Source: a virus. Taken from it: a stretch of DNA of 21,406 nucleotides. The stretch is taken from positions 1 through 21,406 of IMG/VR virus record IMGVR_UViG_3300042923_000211. One strand, given 5' to 3'. A program made the position numbers and the translations under genes. Under the pieces are notes generated by a model that did no database searches, was not told the DNA's origin, and saw only the letters and a program-made list of their open reading frames with translations. Shown in pieces: positions 15,656 to 21,296 of this stretch (positions are counted from its first letter, which is position 1; each line of letters begins with the position of its first letter).

Positions 15656-16389
15656 TACTTAATCCCAAGATGCTTTATAACCTTGTCCAGATCTGATTCG
15701 ATATTCTCCAGAAGCTGACGATCAGAAGGCTTGGCTACAGAAGGCTTATTGGCTACAGGGGGCTTAGGCTTATAGTTTGCACCCTTCTTAAATCGGGATG
15801 CAATGTCCTTCTGTACTTCCTCCATATCCATCATCTTATTCGGAGCATAACCAGGATCCCATTTACCGGGCTGCCACTGTCCGTGTCCCAGGATGGAATT
15901 CTCGTTCCAATTATGGAAATCTATAATCGCGCAAGACAGTAGAATTCCTGTCTCATACTGAGCATCAGTCATAGGAGTTGATCCTGAGTACATAAACTCA
16001 GCACCATAAAGCCTAGCATTACCGTCGGTGTTAGACTCGTTATCCGTGGGAAACTTAAGCTTCTCAGCTATAACTGCATCTAGTACGTCATCATCACCGA
16101 GACCAGCGTGATTAGCGCGGCCCCACCCAATGAGATAACAAATACCATTAGTAGCAATACCAAAATTGCAGAGAGGGCCCGGAAGTCCACTGTAGCCCTT
16201 TCTCAAAAGGCTAATCTGATCTGCTGTAGAGGTATTAGATCCAGTGTGATGCCACATAAAGCCATTAACAGGACCCCATGGGCCCTTGTGATTACGGTTA
16301 TGGTTAGCCCAACTATCGGTAGTCCTGTAAGGAACTCCCCACTCCTTAAGTTGAACAACTATCTGTGCTGCTGTCATTGGCGTTGCCAT
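15655..16389 (-). CDS. N-acetylmuramoyl-L-alanine amidase endolysin
   Basis: A 244-aa Amidase_2-family enzyme that cuts the bond between N-acetylmuramic acid and the stem peptide. Visible hallmarks are MWHHTG (His at about 47-48), NHAG (about 93-96) and GHGQWQPGKWDPG (His169, Lys176, Asp178), which together supply the zinc ligands and catalytic residues. After the catalytic domain (about 1-202) comes a KPKPPVANKPSVAK linker and a short C-terminal helix (about 224-244), too small for a known wall-binding domain. No signal peptide, so a holin is needed. I use the ATG at 16389 rather than a TTG six bases earlier. The linker contains one exact and one near 9-bp repeat. Lying beside tip genes, it might instead be a virion enzyme. 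Confidence 0.88.
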   Translation of the reverse strand: MATPMTAAQIVVQLKEWGVPYRTTDSWANHNRNHKGPWGPVNGFMWHHTGSNTSTADQISLLRKGYSGLPGPLCNFGIATNGICYLIGWGRANHAGLGDDDVLDAVIAEKLKFPTDNESNTDGNARLYGAEFMYSGSTPMTDAQYETGILLSCAIIDFHNWNENSILGHGQWQPGKWDPGYAPNKMMDMEEVQKDIASRFKKGANYKPKPPVANKPSVAKPSDRQLLENIESDLDKVIKHLGIK

Positions 16390-16391
16390 AA

Positions 16392-16820
16392 TCAAACCTG
16401 CCTAAAGTTAACGAACTTATCGAGGAGGGCTATTACATCTGCTACTGTAGCCGCGGCTGGAATAGTCCACTCAGGTTCTGTCTCACCATCTACTGTGGTG
16501 GACATTTGTAGTGGTCCTATCTTTTTGGAGTTATAACCATCGTGATTATGGTCTCCAGGACTGGCCTGATTATGCTTAGGACCTAGAGTGTGGTGCAATG
16601 ACCGGGGTCCCAGATCCACGTCAGACCGACTGTGTGCCCTCCTGGACTCCTGCGGAGCATCATCCGACCACTTGGACCGGTCATAGTCTGCATTATAGGT
16701 TTGCCCAAATTGATCAGGCGTAGTCTCATTACGAACCTGATTAACCTGAGAACGCCTGAATTTGTTGACGTCAAACTTAGTAGGTTTAAGTTCCCTACCT
16801 ACACCCTCTTCATTAACCAT
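16392..16820 (-). CDS. His-rich fibre-type minor structural protein
   Basis: A 142-aa protein with a charged N-terminal half and a His/Gly-rich motif at about 75-97, SLHHTLGPKHNQASPGDHNH followed by Asp-Gly. That motif recurs in actinophage minor structural proteins, where such HxH repeats can bind metal ions and fold trimeric fibres. The C-terminus is a short helix. It overlaps the zinc-finger gene by 8 bases. Placement just before the amidase and tip proteins suggests a tail or head-fibre component. It contains a near copy of the 9-bp word. Confidence 0.6.
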   Translation of the reverse strand: MVNEEGVGRELKPTKFDVNKFRRSQVNQVRNETTPDQFGQTYNADYDRSKWSDDAPQESRRAHSRSDVDLGPRSLHHTLGPKHNQASPGDHNHDGYNSKKIGPLQMSTTVDGETEPEWTIPAAATVADVIALLDKFVNFRQV

Positions 16821-17010
16821 GACTCTCCTTACAGGTGCAGCCGTCTACAGGGTCCCAAGAATAACAGATATTTTTATAGTCCTTATGTCCGCAAGGATAG
16901 TTACGAATAATGTCATCACGGCGACCCGCTACTTGCCTACCACATTCAGTGCATCTAAGATGGGGATTAGCATACCGAGTAATAGTGTAAGTCCGTACAC
17001 TTACTGCCAT
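16813..17010 (-). CDS. 65-aa zinc-finger protein
   Basis: A 65-aa protein with seven potential ligands: CTEC (about 20-23), CGH (about 40-42), C at about 49 and CTC near 58-60. This is consistent with one or two small zinc sites. Basic residues precede the second half. Its ATG overlaps the TGA of the small terminase by one base. Small zinc proteins of this kind are common near terminase genes and may bind nucleic acid or partner with packaging proteins, but no specific family is recognised here. Confidence 0.65.
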   Translation of the reverse strand: MAVSVRTYTITRYANPHLRCTECGRQVAGRRDDIIRNYPCGHKDYKNICYSWDPVDGCTCKESHG

Positions 17011-17699
17011 CAGATTATCTCTTTTCTGGTTGACACACCCGGAATCGAATTAGATTTGGCTACAGGAGAGCCAGACTCAATAGCAATTTGGCTCATCTCT
17101 ACCGCGAGGGCATTGAGCTTAGCCGGGTCCTTAATGTGCTTCTGGATAGCTTCTAGCACTCGACCGATAACCAAACGCACGTTAACGTTAGATTCCTTGT
17201 CAGGATCGTACCTACCAGTGAGCTTATAGTAGAGCTGAATACTGGCGGTATTACCCTGGTTAACTCCACGCAATAGGCCCAAGTGTGCCATGTGGGTAGA
17301 GTTATTAATCATCTGCTCTGAGCGCTGCCTAACATATTCCGCAAAGTGATTATTCAGAAGCCATGTGGACCATTCCTCAGTACTGATACCGAGATCGCGA
17401 AGCTTCTTTTCATCACTACGTCTATCGACAAGATTAAGCATTGCGGCTACAGCGGCTAGCTGTCGAGCACTAATAAAAGAGTCACTGCTAGCAATACCAC
17501 GGCTCTGCATAGATGCCTGGAATAGAGGATTCTCTTTAAGTACATTAACGTCCTCCTCATTAACGTCATGCCTGAGCAGCCTCAGATAACTAACTATATC
17601 ATCCTCAGGAGGAAAAGCACCAGCAACACTATGTATACGTTCTACGTAATTAACTACATCGCGCTGCCATGGTTCCAAATATTCTTGAGCTTCACTCAT
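17010..17699 (-). CDS. Terminase small subunit candidate
   Basis: A 229-aa, mainly helical protein. The region at about 100-165, with SEQMINNSTHMAHLGLLRG and ASIQLYYKLTGRYDP, resembles the conserved core of actinophage and Firmicutes small terminases that carry an N-terminal HTH. The N-terminal helices (about 20-75) could form that DNA-binding part. Small terminases recognise the packaging site and hand DNA to the large subunit. Here about 3.5 kb, holding the amidase and tip genes, separates it from the large subunit, an unusual split. I use the ATG at 17699, which overlaps the upstream stop by 8 bases; a GTG nine bases earlier is possible. One exact 9-bp repeat lies in the flexible C-terminal tail (SPVAKS). 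Confidence 0.72.
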   Translation of the reverse strand: MSEAQEYLEPWQRDVVNYVERIHSVAGAFPPEDDIVSYLRLLRHDVNEEDVNVLKENPLFQASMQSRGIASSDSFISARQLAAVAAMLNLVDRRSDEKKLRDLGISTEEWSTWLLNNHFAEYVRQRSEQMINNSTHMAHLGLLRGVNQGNTASIQLYYKLTGRYDPDKESNVNVRLVIGRVLEAIQKHIKDPAKLNALAVEMSQIAIESGSPVAKSNSIPGVSTRKEII

Positions 17700-17862
17700 C
17701 CCAATCACTACCCCAATCCTCTTCGGTCATCGTGCCGGAGAGGATTTTCTTTTGAATATGTTCAGGTACATCTTCCCAAGCCACAATAGTCTGATCCCTT
17801 CTAGTTACATAAAGAGGGTAAGGCTCGTAAAGCCTGTGACTAAGCTGAAATTCGTCACTCAT
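17692..17862 (-). CDS. 56-aa acidic hypothetical protein
   Basis: A 56-aa protein starting at the ATG with an ideal GGAGG site five bases upstream; a longer in-frame version lacks one. It is acidic at the C-terminus (TEEDWGSDWDE) and has a Tyr/Pro-rich middle. The stop overlaps the small-terminase start by 8 bases. Function unknown; tight linkage to small terminase hints at a packaging or regulatory partner. Confidence 0.6.
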   Translation of the reverse strand: MSDEFQLSHRLYEPYPLYVTRRDQTIVAWEDVPEHIQKKILSGTMTEEDWGSDWDE

Positions 17863-17872
17863 AATTCCTCCA

Positions 17873-18394
17873 TTAGCTTTCGCTGGTCTTAAATCCCGCT
17901 CCAATAAGGTTAAGCTCTGTGAGTACCTTCTTCAATTGGCTAGGCATAGTGTGCGTATCCCCTTCTTCGTAATCCGTTACCGGAGAAGGATGCAAACACA
18001 TATCTACACAAAATGCGTGTGCACTAGGCCAATAGTCACCGCGCCACTGACGGAAAATACGGTGGTAGTAGATAATATTGTGTTCTCTAAAAGATGGTTG
18101 CGCCACGCGGTCAAAATCAGTTATGGCTACAGGGAGGAGTGCCTTATTTAGCTTGACACTTTCGCGCTGCTGCCACTGCCACTCTCTATAGAGCTGAGTA
18201 ATCATCTCGGGTGTAACCGGCTTGTCGAGACTCTTATTGAGAGTTTCTGTAGTCCAGCTAATTACATCGTCATTAGGCTTATCGTACAGGCCCTGTTCGA
18301 GACGTGACAAATACTGACGGCTGACACCAATATCTTTGGCGAGGCGTGTCGTGGAATATGAAGACAGATAACGGGCGTACGAAATAGGATTCAT
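17873..18394 (-). CDS. XRE-type helix-turn-helix regulator
   Basis: A 173-aa protein with an N-terminal HTH (about 13-38: STTRLAKDIGVSRQYLSRLE, then QG), the classic Cro/CI-type signature. The C-terminal domain (about 95-173) is rich in Trp, His and Cys (FRQWRGDYWPSAHAFCVDMC), unlike the peptidase domain of LexA-type repressors. It is the first gene of the leftward arm, directly behind a strong promoter and an ideal GGAGG site at 18400-18404, so the start is 18394, not the frame opening 102 bases upstream inside the promoter. It may bind the repeat between the divergent promoters and set early-late timing. No integrase is visible here, so calling it a lysogeny repressor is not justified. One exact 9-bp repeat (LPVAIT). 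Confidence 0.78.
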   Translation of the reverse strand: MNPISYARYLSSYSTTRLAKDIGVSRQYLSRLEQGLYDKPNDDVISWTTETLNKSLDKPVTPEMITQLYREWQWQQRESVKLNKALLPVAITDFDRVAQPSFREHNIIYYHRIFRQWRGDYWPSAHAFCVDMCLHPSPVTDYEEGDTHTMPSQLKKVLTELNLIGAGFKTSES

Positions 18395-18411
18395 AATTAC
18401 CTCCTGTTGGT

Positions 18412-18441
18412 ATAATATATGGTTTACACTCATTTCGTCAA
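18412..18441 (-). promoter_or_regulatory. Leftward promoter for the late arm
   Basis: On the minus strand, TTGACG (18441-18436) and TATATT (18419-18414, 16-bp spacer) or TATTAT (18417-18412, 18-bp spacer) form a near-consensus sigma-70-type promoter. Transcription would begin about 10-12 bases before the XRE gene start, leaving a very short leader. Confidence 0.75.
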
Positions 18442-18445
18442 GTCG

Positions 18446-18462
18446 GAATAGGGTGAATAGGG
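18446..18462. repeat. Tandem GAATAGGG repeat, candidate operator
   Basis: GAATAGGG occurs twice with a 9-bp period (18446-18453 and 18455-18462), followed by AAAGGG, between the two divergent promoters. A regulator bound here could affect both. Assignment as operator is inference from position. Confidence 0.4.
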
Positions 18463-18486
18463 AAAGGGAAAAACGGGTGGAAAATT

Positions 18487-18515
18487 TTGACAACATAAGG
18501 GCCTACCCATAATGT
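18487..18515 (+). promoter_or_regulatory. Rightward promoter for the early-type arm
   Basis: A perfect TTGACA (18487-18492), 17-bp spacer and TAATGT (18510-18515) precede the 102-aa gene start at 18551. It is back-to-back with the leftward promoter. Confidence 0.75.
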
Positions 18516-18550
18516 TGTGCATAAGACAGCGGCCAACAAGGGAGACGGTT

Positions 18551-18859
18551 ATGTGGGCAGGGATTATCGCGATGGTGGTTATGGCACTCAGCCTTATGGT
18601 CGCCATTATCGCGGAGCCCGAAGCCAATGAGCCGATGACCATTACGGTTATCCCTGCCATGCCGCGGTATTCCCCGACGGTTATCACTAGGCAGGACTGC
18701 CTTTGTGACGACTGCTGTTACGAAGAGGCGTACATCGAGTATTTCGATGAGTTTACCGCGCTCTTCAATAGCTATGACGTGAAGCGCGCTAAGAACGGTG
18801 CGCTTATGATCCGTCGCGGTAACCAGGGTTCGTTCAAGTTCGCCAAGAAGGGCATCTGA
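18551..18859 (+). CDS. 102-aa membrane-anchored Cys-rich protein
   Basis: A 102-aa protein starting at the ATG preceded by GGGAG; the longer frame lacks a ribosome site and covers the promoter leader. Residues 1-20 (MWAGIIAMVVMALSLMVAII) form a membrane anchor or signal. Then come a Pro-rich segment, a Cys cluster (CLCDDCC, about 51-57) and a basic C-terminus (about 81-102). As the first gene of the rightward arm it is likely expressed very early, when phages often place host-takeover or superinfection-exclusion proteins. The Cys cluster may bind metal. Function is unassigned. Confidence 0.65.
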   Translation: MWAGIIAMVVMALSLMVAIIAEPEANEPMTITVIPAMPRYSPTVITRQDCLCDDCCYEEAYIEYFDEFTALFNSYDVKRAKNGALMIRRGNQGSFKFAKKGI

Positions 18860-18861
18860 TT

Positions 18862-19041
18862 ATGAGCTACGTCGAATATGCAATCAGGGTCGAGGGTAAT
18901 TGCTGGATCGAGTCCGACTACGAAGAGGTCCTGGGTATTTGGACTTTCCTTCCCGCCCTGGTATTCAAGGCCACGTATAAGGGTGAGGACATTACCGGAG
19001 AGGTACTGTCCATGCTCCGTACCGAGTACATCTACGGCTAG
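18862..19041 (+). CDS. 59-aa hypothetical protein
   Basis: A 59-aa acidic protein (MSYVEYAIRVEGNCWIESDY...), beginning two bases after the previous stop, with no obvious strong ribosome site, so probably coupled. It is mixed alpha/beta with several aromatic residues and is followed at once by a very strong terminator. Third-position base use is like the neighbouring rightward genes, which supports its being real. Function unknown. Confidence 0.6.
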   Translation: MSYVEYAIRVEGNCWIESDYEEVLGIWTFLPALVFKATYKGEDITGEVLSMLRTEYIYG

Positions 19042-19049
19042 GGCGCAGC

Positions 19050-19104
19050 GGCCCTAATGGTAATGATATTCATTACCATTAGGGCCCTCGCTTTTTTCTT
19101 TTTT
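19050..19104 (+). terminator. Strong intrinsic terminator, 17-bp perfect stem
   Basis: GGCCCTAATGGTAATGA (19050-19066), a 3-base loop and the exact complement (19070-19086) are followed by two T6 runs. It ends the two-gene first rightward transcript and isolates the structured region downstream. Confidence 0.92.
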
Positions 19105-19670
19105 CTCCCGCCTGGAAATACGAGTGGAATTCTTGCCAGTCGTGCCAGTCGCCCCATAGTCTTAGGTCAGTTCCTTGAAAACCTCATAGATCACTGAACG
19201 GCCAATAGGCCAGGATTAGAGACGCGCGTAACTAAGTGACCACCCCTTAGCAGCGATTCGCGCTAGGTACTAAACCCCAGCTAGGTCCGCCATATCTGTG
19301 AAGGTACGTTATTCCGTTAACTCAACAGTGTGCGCCGTAGATATAAGGCTCCATCGCGATAGCTCCATTCGAAGCATTTAGTCGCGATACTAAATAGGCG
19401 AGTGAGTAGACCAGTAATACAGCGTAATAGTGATGCGTCGTTGGGGAGACCCGAGAACATTTAAGGTAACTCGCCTCATATTGGCAGTCGACTAATAGCC
19501 GTTAGCTATTGGGTATCGGAATTCTTTACGGGTTCCGATATTCACTAGGGAAGGGTGACCCATGCTCTCAGCAGAATCACCCAAATCCATGTGCGCAATG
19601 AGCAACCATTCCCTAGGGATAGGTGTATCATTGTGCCTAGTTCGGCAACCCATGAAACGGAGTCAAGGAA
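19105..19670 (+). ncRNA. 566-bp gene-free structured region, candidate noncoding RNA or structured leader
   Basis: No convincing ORF on either strand. It begins with GGAATTCTTG (19126-19135), also seen before two later genes, overlapping a tandem TGCCAGTCG pair (19134-19151). A weak promoter is possible (TTGCCA at 19134, CATAGT 16 bases on). Inverted repeats crowd the second half: AGGCGAGT 19396-19403 with 19469-19476; 19494-19499 with 19505-19510; TATCGGAA 19514-19521 with 19533-19540; CTAGGGAA 19545-19552 with 19609-19616, stacked on GGGTGA 19553-19558 with 19577-19582. Direct repeats include TCGCGATA twice and GCTCCAT twice. This could be a structured 5' leader for the 282-aa gene, a free-standing RNA, or a replication origin. 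No tRNA or known riboswitch is recognised. Confidence 0.5.
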
Positions 19671-20519
19671 ATGACCGAGAACACTACGGCTACCGGCACC
19701 CCTGCTACTGCGGAAGCACCTGCCCCCCTTACGGATAAGCAGAAGACAGAGATTCTTGAGACTCTGCTTCCTGATATTCGGGCCGCTATTGTCGCGTACA
19801 ACAAGGAAGTTGAAGAGCACAACGCTAAGAACGAGAGCATTAAGGCAGCGGAGTCTCAGAATCCGACGCTTATTAAGGCCGAGATTTATGAGCAGAACAC
19901 CGCTAAGAATGCGAAGCTCAAGCGTATTCGTGAGCAGGAACTGAAGCTTATCGAGCAGCAGGAAGCTCTTCGTAAGCAGGCCTACGAGATTATCGACACC
20001 GACGGTCTTATGCCACGGGAACTTAAGCCTGAGGAAGTCCAGAAGCTTAAGGACGAAACGGCTAAGTCTTCCCAGACCCTTAGGGCTAAGGTCGAGACTT
20101 TCAAGGGAATGGAAAATATGCTCCCGATGTATTCCGGGAAGCTTATTCCTCTCCTGTCTGAAATTAAGACTCGTAGGGGTACCGGTGCTGCTAAGTCCAC
20201 CGGTACGGGTGAGGGTCCTAAGCGTCCCCGCTTTAAGCGCATTGAGGTTAACGGCGTTACCAAGGACGACAAGGGTAATACCGTTTACGGTGTGGTTAAT
20301 GGTGAAGAGAAGTACACCATTAGCTTCCTGCGTGAGTACCTTAAGAAGCAGCACAAGGGTATTAAGTGGCCGACTAAGGAACTCCAGGACGCATACTTTG
20401 CCGGTGACGACCCGGATAACATGCCTGAGGTTAAGGAGTTCACGATGCCTTACACCTTCAAGGACGAGTCCGGTAATGAGCACACCGTGAATTACGTGAT
20501 CAAGGCTTACCGGCCGTAG
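19671..20519 (+). CDS. 282-aa coiled-coil protein with basic linker, probably abundant early protein
   Basis: A 282-aa protein in three parts: a Thr/Ala/Pro-rich flexible N-terminus (1-22), a long Glu/Lys/Ala coiled coil (about 23-150) and a Gly/Thr/basic linker (about 165-188, ending KRPRFKR). A C-terminal mixed alpha/beta domain (about 188-282) includes FLREYLKKQ and ends in strands. Codon choice is uniform (AAG for Lys, CGT for Arg, CTT/CTC for Leu), suggesting high expression. The ATG has AAGGA and GGAG just upstream and follows a long structured region. The linker and dimer-like coil suggest a DNA- or RNA-binding architectural protein, but I cannot name a family. Two consecutive stops end it. 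Confidence 0.85.
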   Translation: MTENTTATGTPATAEAPAPLTDKQKTEILETLLPDIRAAIVAYNKEVEEHNAKNESIKAAESQNPTLIKAEIYEQNTAKNAKLKRIREQELKLIEQQEALRKQAYEIIDTDGLMPRELKPEEVQKLKDETAKSSQTLRAKVETFKGMENMLPMYSGKLIPLLSEIKTRRGTGAAKSTGTGEGPKRPRFKRIEVNGVTKDDKGNTVYGVVNGEEKYTISFLREYLKKQHKGIKWPTKELQDAYFAGDDPDNMPEVKEFTMPYTFKDESGNEHTVNYVIKAYRP

Positions 20520-20556
20520 TAGTAACACACACTTCTAGTGTGGGCACATTAGTGAT

Positions 20557-20589
20557 AACCCCCGGCTCAAATATGAGTACGGGGGTTTT
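20557..20589 (+). terminator. Intrinsic terminator after 282-aa gene
   Basis: A CCCCCG...CGGGGG stem (20559-20564 with 20580-20585) with an inner CTCA/TGAG pairing is followed by TTTT. A separate hairpin CACACT/AGTGTG at 20528-20542 lies just upstream, without a T run; it may protect the mRNA 3' end. Confidence 0.82.
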
Positions 20590-20622
20590 CGCTATCAACC
20601 CATAGTAGAGAGAGGTCGAGTA

Positions 20623-20811
20623 ATGGCATTCGTTAAATTCCGCAATAACTCCCAATTCGGTAATAGTTCATACGGTTCTATCGAAGAACTAGAGGGATTG
20701 ATTACAGCCCTTATCCACGATGGCTTTAGAGTTGTAGACATTCCAGAACTCACTTTCCCTCAGTGCTGCTTTACCAAGGGACACCACATTCAGTGCCCTA
20801 ACTTTAAATGA
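20623..20811 (+). CDS. 62-aa hypothetical protein with Cys/His C-terminus
   Basis: A 62-aa protein (MAFVKFRNNSQFGNSSYGSI...). A helix near 20-34 is followed by a short C-terminal segment with CCF, GHH and IQC (about 48-58) that could bind a metal. The ATG follows GAGAGAGGTCGAGTA, a usable ribosome site. It is a single-gene unit between two terminators, typical of the small cargo genes in phage early arms. Function unknown. Confidence 0.7.
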   Translation: MAFVKFRNNSQFGNSSYGSIEELEGLITALIHDGFRVVDIPELTFPQCCFTKGHHIQCPNFK

Positions 20812-20815
20812 TCAG

Positions 20816-20862
20816 ACCCCCGTTACTTAGCCCTGAAAAGGGTTAGGTAACGGGGGTTTTTT
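20816..20862 (+). terminator. Intrinsic terminator after 62-aa gene
   Basis: Long near-perfect stem CCCCCGTTAC...TAGCCCT with AGGGTTA...GTAACGGGGG (20817-20856), GAAA loop, then six T. It lies 5 bases after the stop codon. Confidence 0.93.
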
Positions 20863-20896
20863 CATGCCCTCATTATCGGCTGCCATCACTACTTAT

Positions 20897-20926
20897 AGTG
20901 AGAGGCAGTACGCATGGAAATTCTTG
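20897..20926 (+). promoter_or_regulatory. Conserved start-associated block, copy 1
   Basis: AGTGAGAGG (20897-20905) and GGAAATTCTTG (20916-20926) lie between a terminator and the 65-aa gene, ending 24 bases before its ATG. The same two words in the same order and nearly the same spacing recur before the next gene. Because a terminator stands upstream, this block should contain the promoter, though it is not a good sigma-70 match. Confidence 0.5.
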
Positions 20927-20950
20927 ACCGGCCTAATGGGAGGCTAAGCA

Positions 20951-21148
20951 ATGGTTATTAACTACGTTGAAACCGATATCCCTGGAGTAATGGCACAGAC
21001 CATTATCCAGTGGCATCTCGAAGCAGACCTTACTTACGAAGTCTATAAGTTTGATACCTGTCAGGGACGACTTAAGGCTATCGTCAATGTGGTCTCTGAA
21101 AAGGAGACCGGTAAGGTAACTGACATTTTCGCTCGATACTACGTCTGA
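20951..21148 (+). CDS. 65-aa hypothetical protein
   Basis: A 65-aa soluble protein (MVINYVETDIPGVMAQTIIQ...), probably alpha/beta, with one Cys and a central helix. It has a strong GGGAGG site seven bases before the ATG and forms a one-gene unit flanked by terminators. No family recognised. Confidence 0.7.
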   Translation: MVINYVETDIPGVMAQTIIQWHLEADLTYEVYKFDTCQGRLKAIVNVVSEKETGKVTDIFARYYV

Positions 21149-21201
21149 TAGTTATGAGTACCAGGACGGCCCTTACACGTAATTGAAAGGTCTGAAAAGA
21201 A

Positions 21202-21244
21202 AGCCCCTAACCCTACTCTTTATGAGTAGGGTTAGGGGCTTTTT
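21202..21244 (+). terminator. Intrinsic terminator, 17-bp perfect stem
   Basis: AGCCCCTAACCCTACTC (21202-21218) pairs exactly with 21224-21240 across a 5-base loop and runs into TTTTT. It is as strong as the terminator at 19050. Confidence 0.94.
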
Positions 21245-21272
21245 AGTGAGAGGGTTCCGACCGGAATTCTTG
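21245..21272 (+). promoter_or_regulatory. Conserved start-associated block, copy 2
   Basis: AGTGAGAGG (21245-21253) and GGAATTCTTG (21263-21272), then AAAGGAG and the ATG at 21297. It matches copy 1 in order, spacing within a base, and distance to the start codon within one base. Only about 50 bases separate the terminator from the gene, leaving little else to serve as promoter. Confidence 0.5.
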
Positions 21273-21296
21273 GCGGGCTTGCTAAAGGAGAGCCTA

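Larger units (their letters stand above)
465..18133. repeat. Dispersed 9-bp word GGCTACAGG / CCTGTAGCC, 21 exact copies
   Basis: Exact GGCTACAGG on the plus strand starts at 2471, 3394, 5565, 5730, 5897, 6919, 7599, 8517, 11221, 13281, 14943, 15751, 17058 and 18125. Exact CCTGTAGCC starts at 465, 1137, 4749, 5912, 9296, 10664 and 14368. About a dozen more sites match the first 8 bases (for example 2884, 6529, 11188, 15733, 17445). The base after GGCTACAGG is a purine in 20 of 21. Thirteen coding copies read Pro-Val-Ala, five Ala-Thr-Gly, one Gly-Tyr-Arg, and two form a terminator stem. None lies in the rightward arm. Confidence 0.85.

Noticed and set aside
465-18133. Dispersed 9-bp word as a CRISPR array
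   Set aside because: The copies are only 9 bp, irregularly spaced by hundreds of bases, and lie inside genes in both orientations.
17873-18394. Calling the XRE protein a lysogeny repressor
   Set aside because: No integrase, attachment site or excisionase is visible in the window; a lytic timing regulator fits equally well.
19105-19670. tRNA or tmRNA within the gene-free region
   Set aside because: No T-loop (GTTCRA...) with flanking acceptor pairing and no CCA-ending cloverleaf could be found on either strand.
19562-19738. 58-aa frame starting in the structured region and overlapping the 282-aa gene start
   Set aside because: A leader peptide is conceivable (AAGGG lies upstream), but the frame coincides with strong stems and has no other coding signal.
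19545-20528. 327-aa open frame on the minus strand
   Set aside because: It is antisense to the 282-aa gene. Its open length follows from that gene's regular codon use, and its Leu/Val/Arg-heavy content does not look like a real protein.
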